Assembly (NCBI GenBank): GCA_010093685.1
Contig: MU006245.1
Span: 62,001-126,000, forward strand
Reading direction: 5' to 3'
Length of the DNA stretch: 64,000 bases
Origin: Ophiobolus disseminans
Lineage: Eukaryota > Ascomycota > Dothideomycetes > Pleosporales > Phaeosphaeriaceae
A program made the translations under genes and the position numbers. Below the pieces are notes generated by a model, which was not told where the DNA came from, made no database searches, and saw nothing but the letters and a program-made list of their open reading frames with translations. The stretch's first letter is position 1, and every line of letters starts with the position of its first letter. Shown here piece after piece: positions 23,339 to 33,012 of this stretch.

Positions 23339-24265
23339 CTACGGATACCCTCGACACCCACAGTACAGCGACCTGAAACTCTCTGGAGCCCGATCTTTCC
23401 GCTGCGGTATCTCAACCATACCTGTGGCTAGCATCACACAAAGCATCAGCATCGCGACATCGGCATCGTCCCAACAGCATCTTCTAGTCTTGGAAAGATG
23501 CACGCCCCAAGGATTTGAAACACAAACGCGCACTGCTACTACCACACCATACCTCGGCATGCTTGGCCATATAGCAAATCCGCAAAATAGCACGAGACGT
23601 GAAAGATTCTCCAAGCCCAGACTCATAGCGTGTTTGAGCGTCACGATCGTTACACCGCGAGGAAATAGAATAGTAGTATTCACACATATACGAAGCGCTC
23701 CTCCTACAACGACCCTTCCTCCCCAGCACATTCCATCACACCCATTCAAATAAATATCATCCCATCCCAACCCACCCCACGCTCCCTCACACCACCTATA
23801 CCCCCAACGCAAGAACCACAAATCCCAACGCACGTCGTGTCTAAAGGCATACGCAATACCCGCGCACCGCGCCGTCCCGAGGCCGAGGACGGGGAACGCT
23901 TCGAAACGGAGAAAACACACACGTACGAGCCGGGTCCTCGGTAGTGAGTGTGCGGTATGGTACGAAAGCACTGAGGGGAATGTGTTAGGTGGGAGTTGGG
24001 ACGTGGAGGGGAGTTGGGAAGGGGAGTTTGGTAGACGGGGGTGCTGATGGGACTTGTCGGTCTGGGACTGGGCGCCAAGAAGACGAAAGATAGACGCAGG
24101 TATAGTTGCTGTGAGAATGGGGATGTCGGAGACGAGAAAACATAGCATTGTGTTGCGCTGTTTTGGATGGTGGACGCGGAGAGTGTGTATCAGTATTGTG
24201 CATGTGTGAGCGTGTAGAATCAAGTAAGTAGAAGTGGGTAACATGATGCTATTCATCTCGTTCAA
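23339..24265 (-). CDS. doubtful 308-codon open frame, Cys/Trp-rich
   Basis: A long uninterrupted frame with no intron and no recognised domain. Its first half is Pro/Ser/His-rich, and the second half is rich in Cys, Trp and Gly (for example RWDLWFLRWGYRWCEG). The coding strand is pyrimidine-rich on the left, which lowers stop frequency, and a 110-codon frame also exists on the + strand across 23424-23753. The length is hard to get by chance, but the composition is unlike its neighbours. Alternatives are a lineage-specific gene or an open antisense frame. Its stop lies right at a break in the sequence character, near 23340. Confidence 0.22.
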   Translation of the reverse strand: MNEMNSIMLPTSTYLILHAHTCTILIHTLRVHHPKQRNTMLCFLVSDIPILTATIPASIFRLLGAQSQTDKSHQHPRLPNSPSQLPSTSQLPPNTFPSVLSYHTAHSLPRTRLVRVCFLRFEAFPVLGLGTARCAGIAYAFRHDVRWDLWFLRWGYRWCEGAWGGLGWDDIYLNGCDGMCWGGRVVVGGALRICVNTTILFPRGVTIVTLKHAMSLGLENLSRLVLFCGFAIWPSMPRYGVVVAVRVCVSNPWGVHLSKTRRCCWDDADVAMLMLCVMLATGMVEIPQRKDRAPESFRSLYCGCRGYP

Positions 24266-24420
24266 AAAGTACCGTGGCTAAACTCAATCATTTAAAACGC
24301 CATCTCGGCGTCGAGCATCTCACTAGCAGACAGCATCTTCCTGTACCAAATATACGTGAATAGGTATGCTACGTTCTCAGGGACGAGATATGTGATGTGT
24401 TTTCCTAATCCGTGGCCCGT

Positions 24421-25990
24421 CTAGAAGCCCTGATTCTTCCGCCACTTCTCCTCCCAACCCGGATACCATGGACTCTCTTCGAGGGTATGTGGTTCCCAGT
24501 CCTGCGGCACCCATCCCCTCTCCACCTGTTCCTTGTGGAAACGCTCCATCGTAGGCTTGACCACATGTTCAACATGCCACGTATTCTTATACTCCATCAT
24601 ACTCTTCTTGCCCTCATTGAGCACCTTGAGCAACAACCCGGGGATATACGGCTCGTCGCGAAAGTCTTCGACGGGCGTGAACAGTGCTTTGAAGTTGAAT
24701 ACGACGGCGCCTGATAGCGGGAGGCGACGCAGTGTTTGCCAATCTACGCGTAGGTTGCAGCGTGAGAGCGCGAGGTCGTCCATCTGGGTATCGCGGAGTT
24801 TTTCGTGCGGGTCGCCGGGCGGCATGTAGAGTGGTTGATCGACTTCGAGACCCCATGAGCCTCGTTGGATGGGCTTTTCGGTGGGTTTCTTGGCGAAGTA
24901 TCTGTGTGGGCGTTAGCTTGGTATCTCAGTCTGTAACGAGGTACGTACCTGTCCATCGAGAATTGCATCTTCTCCTTGTAGTCTGGAATAGGTTCGTGGA
25001 TCTCATGGAGGCGCATGCCGATTTTCGAAGCGACGTTCCAGCCTAATGAGCTGCAGATGATACCTGCTCGGAACAGGTAGTAGCCAGTTTCGTCGTCGCG
25101 TAGCATGAGCGCGAAATCCTCGGGTATGTTGTTGAAGATGACATGCAGCGGTGGGGTATGTTTGAGGTCGGTTTCATTTTTCAAGATGAGGTTGTAAAAT
25201 ATCATCTTCTCTGCGTTCAGTTTAAAGTGGTGTGGGTACCGCGCACACAGAAACTGTAAACACATTTCCATGAGCTCTTTACATGCTAGCTCGGATCCAG
25301 GAAGTGCTTGGAGGACCGCGTCACCGTGCTTGGCCAGTAAATCTTGTCGTTCCCGAATGCGTTCCTCATATGTGCTCTCAACCTCCAACCACCAGTCAGG
25401 CTCCATTTTTGCTAGTGCTGTATGCTATCAGCATCACTCATAGCGGACCTGGCTGAGTACCTACACATTGTCTGATGGTAGGCCCATCGAAAAGGTCGAT
25501 ATGGTCGAGGTAGCGCCTTTGAGATGTCGAATTCTGAACATGGTTGTGGGAGGGGTACTCCGCTGAGGGTTGCGTAGTCGGGAAAATTTCCAAGGGCCTT
25601 AATCTCCTTGACTGAAAACCCACATGGCATGTACATCTCATCATCGACGTCCATGTACGATGTTTTCATGGGCACCATTTTTGTTTTCCATTCGTCCGGT
25701 GACGCAATTGCTTCCCGTAAGGGCCCCTTCAATGCGGACACATCCAAGTCGTTGAGAGTGGAAAGCCGAGATGGAGGAAATGTGTCCACATAGTTTGGTT
25801 CTACCAGGCCCTGGACTTGCTTCTTGCTCGGCGAAAAAGATCGAGGTGGCGTTTTGGCTCCAGAGACTCTTCGACGACTGACATGGAGTCTATCTAGGAT
25901 AATGTCGCGTTTGCCCTTATGAAGTATGAAAAAAAAGGTTGAACTGGTTATGAAAACTGCGCCCAAAAGCCACCCCAAGTTGTTCGCCAT
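24421..25990 (-). CDS. DUF3445 protein, haem-dependent oxidative N-demethylase-like, membrane-anchored
   Basis: Exons are 25990..25465, 25411..24949 and 24901..24421 (introns 53 and 47 nt), giving 489 aa. The middle matches the DUF3445 family: PYRPFRWAYHQTM, then KMEPDWWLEVESTY, RYPHHFKL and a C-terminal HPHTLEESPW-like end (here EPHTLEESPWYPGW). The family includes the alpha subunit of a bacterial haem-dependent oxidative N-demethylase; activity of fungal members is unproven. Residues ~3-24 form a hydrophobic segment (GWLLGAVFITSSTFFFIL) followed by KGKR. This looks like a signal anchor, placing the enzyme on the ER or another membrane. An ACGTCA/TGACGT word lies about 165 bp upstream. It is the first of six enzyme genes in a row. 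Confidence 0.82.
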
Positions 25991-27386
25991 ACCAAAAAGT
26001 GTGGTAGGTGGTACTTGTTAGCAGCAAGTCGAACGTGAAATTGGGCGTAGTGGTATGAAGGAAGACGACGTTAGCTAAGTTTCGGACGGTGATGTGGTTA
26101 GTCCTCCTCTGTTCGCAGCTCAAACCGGGAGTGTCCGCATTCGACTGCTGGATGACGTGACAATATGCATATACGGACTCGTAATGGACCTTATCAAACA
26201 GGACGTGCGGGGTGACTTCCACTTAAGTAAGTATAGATAGGAAATGACAGTCAGGCGATTCCAGAGAAAAGCAACCGCCAATCTGTGTTCCAGCTCAAAA
26301 TACTCACTCTAACAAGTCCTCCAAGCCGATGGCCAAATAGCGGCACGCTGTAAACGCTGTAACTTATGCACAACATTACAGCTCAATTGGAGGGGTTATC
26401 AGGGCACGACGACATATGAGGTTTAGCGGTTGCCTTTCAGGGTATACGAATCCCAAAATGCTTGGCGAAGCTCCATAGATCGAAGTGGCTATCATTCGGT
26501 GGCTCCGCGCATGTGTTCTTTTGCTGCGGTCTTGCGCGGCTCCGGTTCTTCCCCGCAGTCGTCACTGCATGTCGTTATCGGCCGCAGCGACTGCTTCAGG
26601 CAAAGAACTCCCAGAACCTGCTGTCAATGCATGCGGCTTCTTCGCATCGCATGCCGCGCATTTCTCTCGGGGCGATCAATTGCCGTGAGCCTGTCACAAA
26701 CGCTCAAACGTGAAGTCGGAAGTTATCTGCTGGCTTCGAACGCCACTTTTGCACCGTAAATTATCCTGCTTCCGCGATCCTGGTAGACTTAGTGGCGGTT
26801 GCGTTGCCTGTTCGTCTGATCAGAGGCGCCCAGCGGTGCAGGAACCTTGGAACTAACAAGCCACACTTCCCGGGCGTTTGGAACGAAATTGCCCATGTTT
26901 CGTATCGATCTGCAGTGAGTGCAAGGAGGGCTGATTCAATTTCCAGTGGAATACATCGTGAATACTTCAGGAGCAAGCGTGGTCCTTCTTCGTGAGGAGG
27001 TGACGTTGCGAGTGATGCTGAGGAAAGAACCGCCGGGGCCCACATCACGGGCCGGCACGTGCAGTGCATGGACCCGTGTCCATTCCTCTAGCCATCACAC
27101 CTCTCGTTCGCAAATATTATCCTACACTTACTTTGTTCAATCCCATGTCGTATGGACAACAATATATCCAAATCATTCGAGGGACTCGACTCGACCATTG
27201 AAGTGCGCTTCATATCTATGCCCAGATCCCACAGGAAATGACTTTTGGGTCCACGTCCACGATACCCAATATTCAGCGTTGTCCGGCTACCTAGTTTGGT
27301 AGAGGGGAAAGTGGCCCTCATGGACGACACGCACATAGATTCCAACACAACAACTACGCTGTTGCTTGTCTACACTATCGTCACAT
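25991..27386. other. intergenic, promoter of the DUF3445 gene at left
   Basis: No gene is recognised. Overlapping open frames of 70-110 codons near 26430-26760 + and 26761-27069 - have no resemblance to known proteins. TGACGT (26153-26158) lies 163 bp upstream of the DUF3445 start. Confidence 0.45.
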
Positions 27387-28802
27387 CTACAACACGTCCG
27401 AGATAGCCCACTCAGGCCAAACTTCCTGCTCTCTTGGTGTGCTCGCCACGTTACGATCATGGATATGCTCTTCCAACGGCAGGTCTTGGTGCTGACTGCG
27501 CTCGCCCATATCTACGCCCCGTTTGTGGATTGTCCTAGCAAAACCCAATGTTTGCTCCTTCCAATCTTTCCTGCTGACTTTTCCTTCAATCATGTCCGCT
27601 AGGATCATGGCATCGAAACAGGCTTGAGAAGTGCTAGCTACCGTGTGCGGCCTGAAACCAGCCAGAGCATCGCCAATCAGGATGACACGCCCGTTCATGA
27701 ACTCGTTCGTTGGCGCTATGACATCCGTAACAGCCTGGACGAAAGGCTTCTTGGTGGCACATACAACTTCAGCAAATTGCGGCGCCAACTTCTCCTTCGC
27801 AATTTTGCGTTGCTTCTCCCAAGCTTTTGGATTCATCATGCCAGGCGGCATAGTAATATGGTGATATTGTCCGTGGATATCAGTCATCAGCTCGCAAAAT
27901 TCGGGCGAAGGGTCCTCCAGCGACGGCGAGGGGAAGTTGGTGTAGTAAACGAAATTGATGAGACGTTTGCCCGGCTCCAAGGTACCATTTACACCAGGAA
28001 TAAGATATGCGAGAATCTGGATCCCCTTCGAGTGAGAGAAGACAAAGCGCTCACAGAACGCTTCGCGTGCTTCTGGACTAGCTTCGTCTTCTTGGACAGT
28101 TCCGCGCAGCGCAACATAGCCAGCGTACTTACGCTCGACTTGGGGTGCAAGTAGTGATCGAACAGTCGAACTTGGTCCATCTGCACCAATGACAAGGTCT
28201 GCTTCCATTTCTCCTTCGTTTCCATCACTCGCCTCGTAATTTACCACCATCTTATCTTCCTTCTCTTTTAAGCCTGTGACTTTATGACCATGCAGATGCT
28301 TCACCCTCCCATCGTCCTTGTCTTCGTCAGGAACTTCACAGTAGGCGCTCTTCACTCCATCTACGTTTGCACGAAGCATGTGATAAACAAGGTCCCAGCT
28401 CGTCATATTCTGGCGAACGTCTTCGTAATGCACGACTTTGCCATTTTGATCGAGATACTGGCGTCTGCCTGACCTCGCTGCAACGTCGCGATTACACTTG
28501 TTATAGCGTTCGAAGAACTTGAGTGTATCGCCTCCCGCCACAATCCCAGCACCTTGGTTGTGGAGAAGCGCGGTAGGATTTCTCTCAAGCAGAGTAATGT
28601 TGTGCGCATGAGGCGAAGGCATGCGTTTGAGTGCAAGTGCGATTGCAAGACCACCTAGAGAGGCGCCAACCTGAGCAAAATCAAACAATGAAGATGACGG
28701 TTGCTGACTGAAGACGGAGAAACTTACGATAATGATGTTAAGGTTCTTACGTGCCGCATGAGGGAAACCCTCACTTTCCACGTTCGCTACGTTAGAATCC
28801 AT
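27387..28802 (-). CDS. FAD-dependent aromatic monooxygenase, 2,6-dihydroxypyridine hydroxylase type
   Basis: Exons 28802..28728 and 28670..27387 flank a 57-nt intron that happens to be open; splicing it gives 452 aa and restores the FAD motif. Seen: NIII-VGASLGGLAIAL (the GxGxxG variant), the GADGPSSTVR DG motif and the GRVILIGDALAGFRPH GD motif. The middle region (DLVYHMLRANV) fits the substrate-binding domain named after bacterial 2,6-dihydroxypyridine 3-monooxygenase of nicotine breakdown. It should hydroxylate an aromatic or heteroaromatic ring using NAD(P)H and O2; the true substrate is unknown. No signal peptide is visible. The gene is divergent from the reductase at 29107 across 304 bp rich in inverted repeats. 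Confidence 0.88.
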   Translation of the reverse strand: MDSNVANVESEGFPHAARKNLNIIIVSFSVFSQQPSSSLFDFAQVGASLGGLAIALALKRMPSPHAHNITLLERNPTALLHNQGAGIVAGGDTLKFFERYNKCNRDVAARSGRRQYLDQNGKVVHYEDVRQNMTSWDLVYHMLRANVDGVKSAYCEVPDEDKDDGRVKHLHGHKVTGLKEKEDKMVVNYEASDGNEGEMEADLVIGADGPSSTVRSLLAPQVERKYAGYVALRGTVQEDEASPEAREAFCERFVFSHSKGIQILAYLIPGVNGTLEPGKRLINFVYYTNFPSPSLEDPSPEFCELMTDIHGQYHHITMPPGMMNPKAWEKQRKIAKEKLAPQFAEVVCATKKPFVQAVTDVIAPTNEFMNGRVILIGDALAGFRPHTVASTSQACFDAMILADMIEGKVSRKDWKEQTLGFARTIHKRGVDMGERSQHQDLPLEEHIHDRNVASTPREQEVWPEWAISDVL

Positions 28803-29106
28803 CGCGCAGAATGGAAAGGAAAAGCTTGAGATGAATAAGTCAATAGACGCATGTTGTATTCAAGTGTACCGACGACGCGCAGCAATAATTGATAAATGAG
28901 TTTGGACTTCCGTCGTCGTGCAAAAGCGATGACGACAGGCCCGCAGGGCCGAAAACGAGGGGTTCGATCAAGCATCTGCCGGAAAGCTCAGCAATTCCGG
29001 GCGTGCGCCCTACAGTAAGCCTCGATCAAAAGGCCCAAATCCATGTGAACAGCAGCAATCTCGCTTCTTTTTGAACTCAATCTCGGGCAAAGGCGATTGA
29101 GTGAGG
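28803..29106. promoter_or_regulatory. bidirectional promoter with several inverted repeats
   Basis: The 304 bp between the two divergent enzyme genes contain several palindromes. They are CCGGAA-N10-TTCCGG (28979-29000), GGCCC-N3-GGGCC (28938-28950), GGGCG-N2-CGCCC (28999-29010), and GTCGTC (28912-28917) facing GACGAC (28931-28936), with another GACGAC at 28871-28876. CGG-N14-CCG inside the first repeat resembles Zn2Cys6 regulator sites. Confidence 0.5.
28979..29000. promoter_or_regulatory. perfect inverted repeat CCGGAA-N10-TTCCGG, candidate regulator site
   Basis: Two perfect 6-bp arms are separated by 10 bp. It lies 177 bp upstream of the FAD monooxygenase ATG and 107 bp upstream of the reductase ATG. 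The outward CGG/CCG triplets are the kind bound by fungal binuclear zinc-cluster activators. Confidence 0.45.
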
Positions 29107-30337
29107 ATGGCGACTGACGACCGAGGACTCATAGCTGTGAGATTAAATATGTAACCACGGTCGAGCCAGAAATGCTAACACCCAATAAGATTACTGGCGC
29201 AAATGGAACAATAGGATATGCATGTGTTGTGTATGCCCTCCAAAAGGGATATCGCGTACGGTGCATCGTGCGTCGCGAGGACGCCTTCTCCGCCATCAAA
29301 ACCGGGCCATCAGTTCAACGGTATTTGAACCAGCTTGAGCATGTGGTTGTACCAGATAATTCTGCTGAGGGTGCGTATGATGATGCTTTGGCTGGTGCAA
29401 AGTATGCAGTGCACATCGCAGGCGCATGGCCAATGCCAGTATGTCTCCAGCAATTCTACACAATTCTATACACTGTAACTGATGAGCCAGCACATACATC
29501 CGGATGAACAGTTGTACTATCCCTCTATCAAATCGACCAAGAACATCATCCAGGCTGCTGAGAAGTCTGGGACTGTGAAGCGCATCGTCTTTACCCAAGC
29601 TGGTGCTGGCCTCGTCGACTCTGAAATTGGTGACACGTACGGCAATCAAATGGAAAAAATCTTGAACGGTAGGCTTGATTTTGCCCAACCTTCGAACATT
29701 GAACTAATCATTCATAGAGTATGTTGAAGTCAACCAAACAGCACTTACATACCGACCACCACTCAAATCACCCCACCAGGCTTACTGCGCATCAAAATCG
29801 CAGTGTATGAACTACCTCAACGACCTCCGAATCAGCAAGAAAAGCCCCGTGTCAATCGTCCAAGTCATTCCAGGAACAGTGATTGGCCCTTCTGAGTTCA
29901 TATTCACGCGCTTGCAGGCTTTGCAGCAGATTGATCGCCAGTCCAAAGCGCTGCTGTTCGATGACATGGCGCCACGGTATGCCTTTGGCTTTGTGCATGT
30001 TCAGGATTGCGCGAGGGTTCATATTGAAGCGCTGGATGAAGAGAAAGTTAGTGGTGAGGATGTGCCGCCGTGGTATGTTGCTGCCGCGACATATGAGGAG
30101 GGCAGCAATGGTGCGATGATATGGAATAAGGCGTCGGATATGATTGAAAACGAATTTGGAAACGACATTGAAGATGGAGTGTTTAAACTGGGAAGAAGCA
30201 AGATGCCGATCAACATGCCGTATCGCGTTGATTCGCGGATGACAGAGAAAATGTTTTTGGGTGGCGATAAGATGCGAGGATTTGAAGAGTGCGTTAAGGA
30301 AATTGCACAGTGGTATATGTCGTTGAAGGCAGAATAA
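29107..30337 (+). CDS. NAD(P)-dependent reductase, extended SDR (dihydroflavonol reductase-like)
   Basis: Exons are 29107..29136, 29190..29438, 29491..29668 and 29718..30337 (introns 53, 52 and 49 nt), giving 358 aa. The 30-nt first exon supplies MATDDRGLIA, which joins directly to the cofactor motif ITGANGTIG. The fold is that of extended short-chain reductases/epimerases of the dihydroflavonol-4-reductase and aldehyde-reductase group. AYCASK gives the catalytic Tyr-x-x-x-Lys. PGTVIGPSEF and FVHVQDCARVH are typical of this group. It probably reduces a ketone or aldehyde; the substrate is unknown. It shares the promoter with the FAD monooxygenase and its stop is 52 bp from the convergent SDR gene. 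Confidence 0.87.
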
Positions 30338-30389
30338 AAGTGTTAGAGCCACAGAACTTGAAGCTAATAAGATGCCTCTAATCATCGGC

Positions 30390-31332
30390 TTATAGTTTAC
30401 TTGCGCTCTCCCCAGCCATCTTGTTCCCTCTCCACCCTGTCAACGTCGCACCACCATCAATCTCAATCGCATTTCCCGTCATATGCGCACTGCCCGCGCT
30501 CGCCAGAAACAAGCAAAGACCACCAAAGTCACTCGGCTTGCCAATTCTGCCCGTCGGTTGTCCGGACTCGAGCGCGTCTTTGTACTTCTCCAGACCAAAG
30601 TTTGTCATTCGAGAGGGGAATACGCCGGGACAGATTACGTTCGCCATGATGTTCTTCGGCGCGAGCTTCGATGCGGTCATCTTGGTGAGGTGGATGCAAG
30701 CTGCTTTTGCGGGACCATCTGGGAGGCGTTAGACTCGGGTGTTCCGATGAAAGACTAGGAGAGGACTTACAAGAAAACGTTCCGGTTCCCGGCTTGCTTA
30801 GCCCGCCGCCTTCACCAGTCGTAACATCCATGGTCTGTATCCCAGCCATACTCGCAATGTTGATTACTCGTCCCGGAGTGTGTGCATTCGCACCCTTCAA
30901 CAACAGCGGCTCCATGCCCACCGTCATATAAAAGATGTTCTTGACGTTCAGGTCGTACAGCTTATCCCACGCATGTTCCGGGTAATCGTAGTAGTCATCT
31001 CCCCAGCTCGCTCCTGTGTTGTTCACCAGCACCGTCAACCGGTCTGTACGCTTCTTCATCTCGTCGCACAGCGCGACACAGCCGGCCTTGTTCTTCAGAT
31101 CTGCGATTATGTATTCACATGTCCCTGGACCGAGTGCATTGAGGCGGTCGGACGTGGATTTGAGTTCTTTCTCTTTGCGCGAAGCGATGAAGACGCGAGA
31201 GCCGTTCTGGACGAAGGCTTGCGCGGCCATTTCACCAAGCCCGGTGGCGCCGCCTGTTACGAGAACGACATGGTTCGAGAAGTCGAAAAGTGTGGAGACG
31301 CGAAGGTCGTCTTTGGAAGCGGCGTGCGTCAT
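30390..31332 (-). CDS. classical short-chain dehydrogenase/reductase
   Basis: Exons 31332..30771 and 30718..30390 flank a 52-nt intron, giving 296 aa. The cofactor motif TGGATGLG is present. The usual NNAG reads NNTG here, INIASMAG carries the active-site Ser, and the intron splits F-S-Y, giving YGPAKAA with the Tyr-x-x-x-Lys pair. The C-terminal PGVFPSRMT and MTGNAIEIDGG are typical of the family. It should be an NAD(P)-dependent alcohol dehydrogenase or ketoreductase. The first ATG in frame was used. It is convergent with the reductase at 29107 and divergent from the nitronate monooxygenase, 513 bp away. Confidence 0.9.
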
Positions 31333-31845
31333 CTCAAAGGTGGTCAAGGGGTATGAGTCTGGAGTAGGTTCGAACGGATTGTATGATTATCGTAGGTTTC
31401 CTAGCTGTCAATGAACTTTATGGAGGCAAGTAAAGACGCTCAAAGGTGCAATTGCGCGACAGATCAATCCAAGCCATGACTCTCGATGGCCGGTTAGCTA
31501 TGGTGGAGAGATGAAAAGAAACCTCGGCACAAACGATGATCAGGATTTGCGGGGTCTTAGCGCGGATTTCTGCCACCACGACGCTTGCAGTTCGTTCTGG
31601 CCAAAACAGAAGTCCTAGCTACAAAACGGCAATCCAGTAGTATATTCTAGAATGTAGTATCTGAGTACAGGTGGAAAATGCACTAGCCAGAATCGTGATA
31701 GAACCCAGATGATGAGCGCTAATTAACATTGGATTGACGCTCTTGACGCCAATGCTTACCATCCCTAAGCTACGCGTCGCTCCCGTGTAAGTCTTTTCTG
31801 CCATCCTAAGGACCTCGAATTTTTAGCATCATTACGCAAGCCGAG
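31333..31845. promoter_or_regulatory. divergent promoter region between the SDR and nitronate monooxygenase genes
   Basis: The 513 bp between two start codons hold no gene. I did not find the CCGGAA/TTCCGG palindrome of the 28.98-kb promoter here, only single CGG triplets. Confidence 0.4.
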
Positions 31846-32934
31846 ATGAATGCTATACGGACAGCTGTGTCTCCTGTACGGAGCCGTACACGCTTCAACG
31901 ACATTTTCCCTTGGGCAATATCACCATTCATCGTAGGAGCCCCCATGCGCGTCATGTCCGGACCTCATCTCGCCCTAGCCGTATCTAAAGCTGGCGGTCT
32001 GGGCTTCATCGGCCCCGGAGAGAAGCCAGAAAGCACCGCAACCGACTTGGTCACTGTGCGAGAGCTGTTGCGAGAATCTAGCTCACTTCCCGCGTCTTTT
32101 CAGGGCACAGAAAAGCTACCAGTTGGCGTAGGATTCCAGCTCTGGAACGGCGACCTCAAGTCTGCAACGAAAGCTGTACAGGAGCATCACCCATGCGCCG
32201 CTTGGCTGTTTGCTCCGCGCAAAGGACAGGGAGAGGTCGATGAATGGACAACGAGCCTTCGCAAAGCTTCTCCGGGAATACACATCTGGTACCAGATTGG
32301 AACCCTCGAAGAAAGCATCGAAGCGCTGAAGAGTGATCACCGACCAGACGTGCTCGTCATCCAGGGCGCAGAAGCGGGCGGGCATGGCAGAGCGACAGAC
32401 GGAATGGGTCTTATGACTCTGTTTCCAGAGATTGCAGACCAAGTACGCGGATCAGGCATTTCATTAATAGCTGCTGGAGGCATCGCAGATGGCCGAGGGA
32501 TAGCCGCTGCCCTTGCACTCGGGGCGGATGGCGTTGCAATGGGGACACGGTTTCTCGCATCGACAGAAGCGCGAATCAAGACAGGCTATCAGAATGAAGT
32601 TGTCCGAGCTGCCGACGCCGCGAAAAACACAACTAGGACGCAGCTATACAACCATCTTCGCGGCACGTTTGGTTGGCCGGAGCAGTATAGTCCCCGTGGC
32701 ATTATTAACAAGAGCTGGCAAGAGCATCAAGCTGGTATGCCTTTCGAAGACTTGAAGCAGCGCCACGATGAAGCTGTGAAAGCTGGAGATGAGGGATGGG
32801 GTCCGAATGGCAGGTTGGCTACCTATGCAGGCGCGGGTATCGGTCTCGTACACAATGTGGAGGATGCTAGTCATCTTGTGGAACGGTTACGTGCTGAGGC
32901 GAAGCAGATTCTGAAGGAGCTGGGTGATAGCTGA
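31846..32934 (+). CDS. nitronate monooxygenase (2-nitropropane dioxygenase family)
   Basis: A single exon of 362 aa encodes an FMN-binding TIM barrel. Seen: the start IVGAPMRVMSGPHLALAVSKAGGLGFIG; VIQGAEAGGHGR, whose His is the expected catalytic base of class I enzymes; and AAGGIADGRGIAAALALGADGVAMGTRF, the FMN phosphate-binding strand-turn. The enzymes oxidise alkyl nitronates such as propionate 3-nitronate, a plant toxin, to aldehyde and nitrite; in fungi they are usually detoxifying. There is no signal peptide. The first 20 residues are basic and could be a weak mitochondrial presequence. Its stop is 78 bp from the convergent transglutaminase-like gene. Confidence 0.92.
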   Translation: MNAIRTAVSPVRSRTRFNDIFPWAISPFIVGAPMRVMSGPHLALAVSKAGGLGFIGPGEKPESTATDLVTVRELLRESSSLPASFQGTEKLPVGVGFQLWNGDLKSATKAVQEHHPCAAWLFAPRKGQGEVDEWTTSLRKASPGIHIWYQIGTLEESIEALKSDHRPDVLVIQGAEAGGHGRATDGMGLMTLFPEIADQVRGSGISLIAAGGIADGRGIAAALALGADGVAMGTRFLASTEARIKTGYQNEVVRAADAAKNTTRTQLYNHLRGTFGWPEQYSPRGIINKSWQEHQAGMPFEDLKQRHDEAVKAGDEGWGPNGRLATYAGAGIGLVHNVEDASHLVERLRAEAKQILKELGDS

Positions 32935-33012
32935 AGCAATACAGTGTGTTGTCAAACCTGAACTAACATATCAAGACACCCGATAGCCTGAAGATTTGAA
33001 CCCTCGACAGTA

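Noticed and set aside
28671..28727. Reading straight through the FAD monooxygenase intron (it is open and a multiple of three)
   Set aside because: The unspliced form interrupts the FAD-binding GASLGG motif with 19 unrelated residues. Donor and acceptor are consensus.
32985..33012. GGTTCAAATCT on the - strand, resembling a tRNA B box
   Set aside because: No A box or cloverleaf around it; it follows directly after the transglutaminase-like gene's stop.
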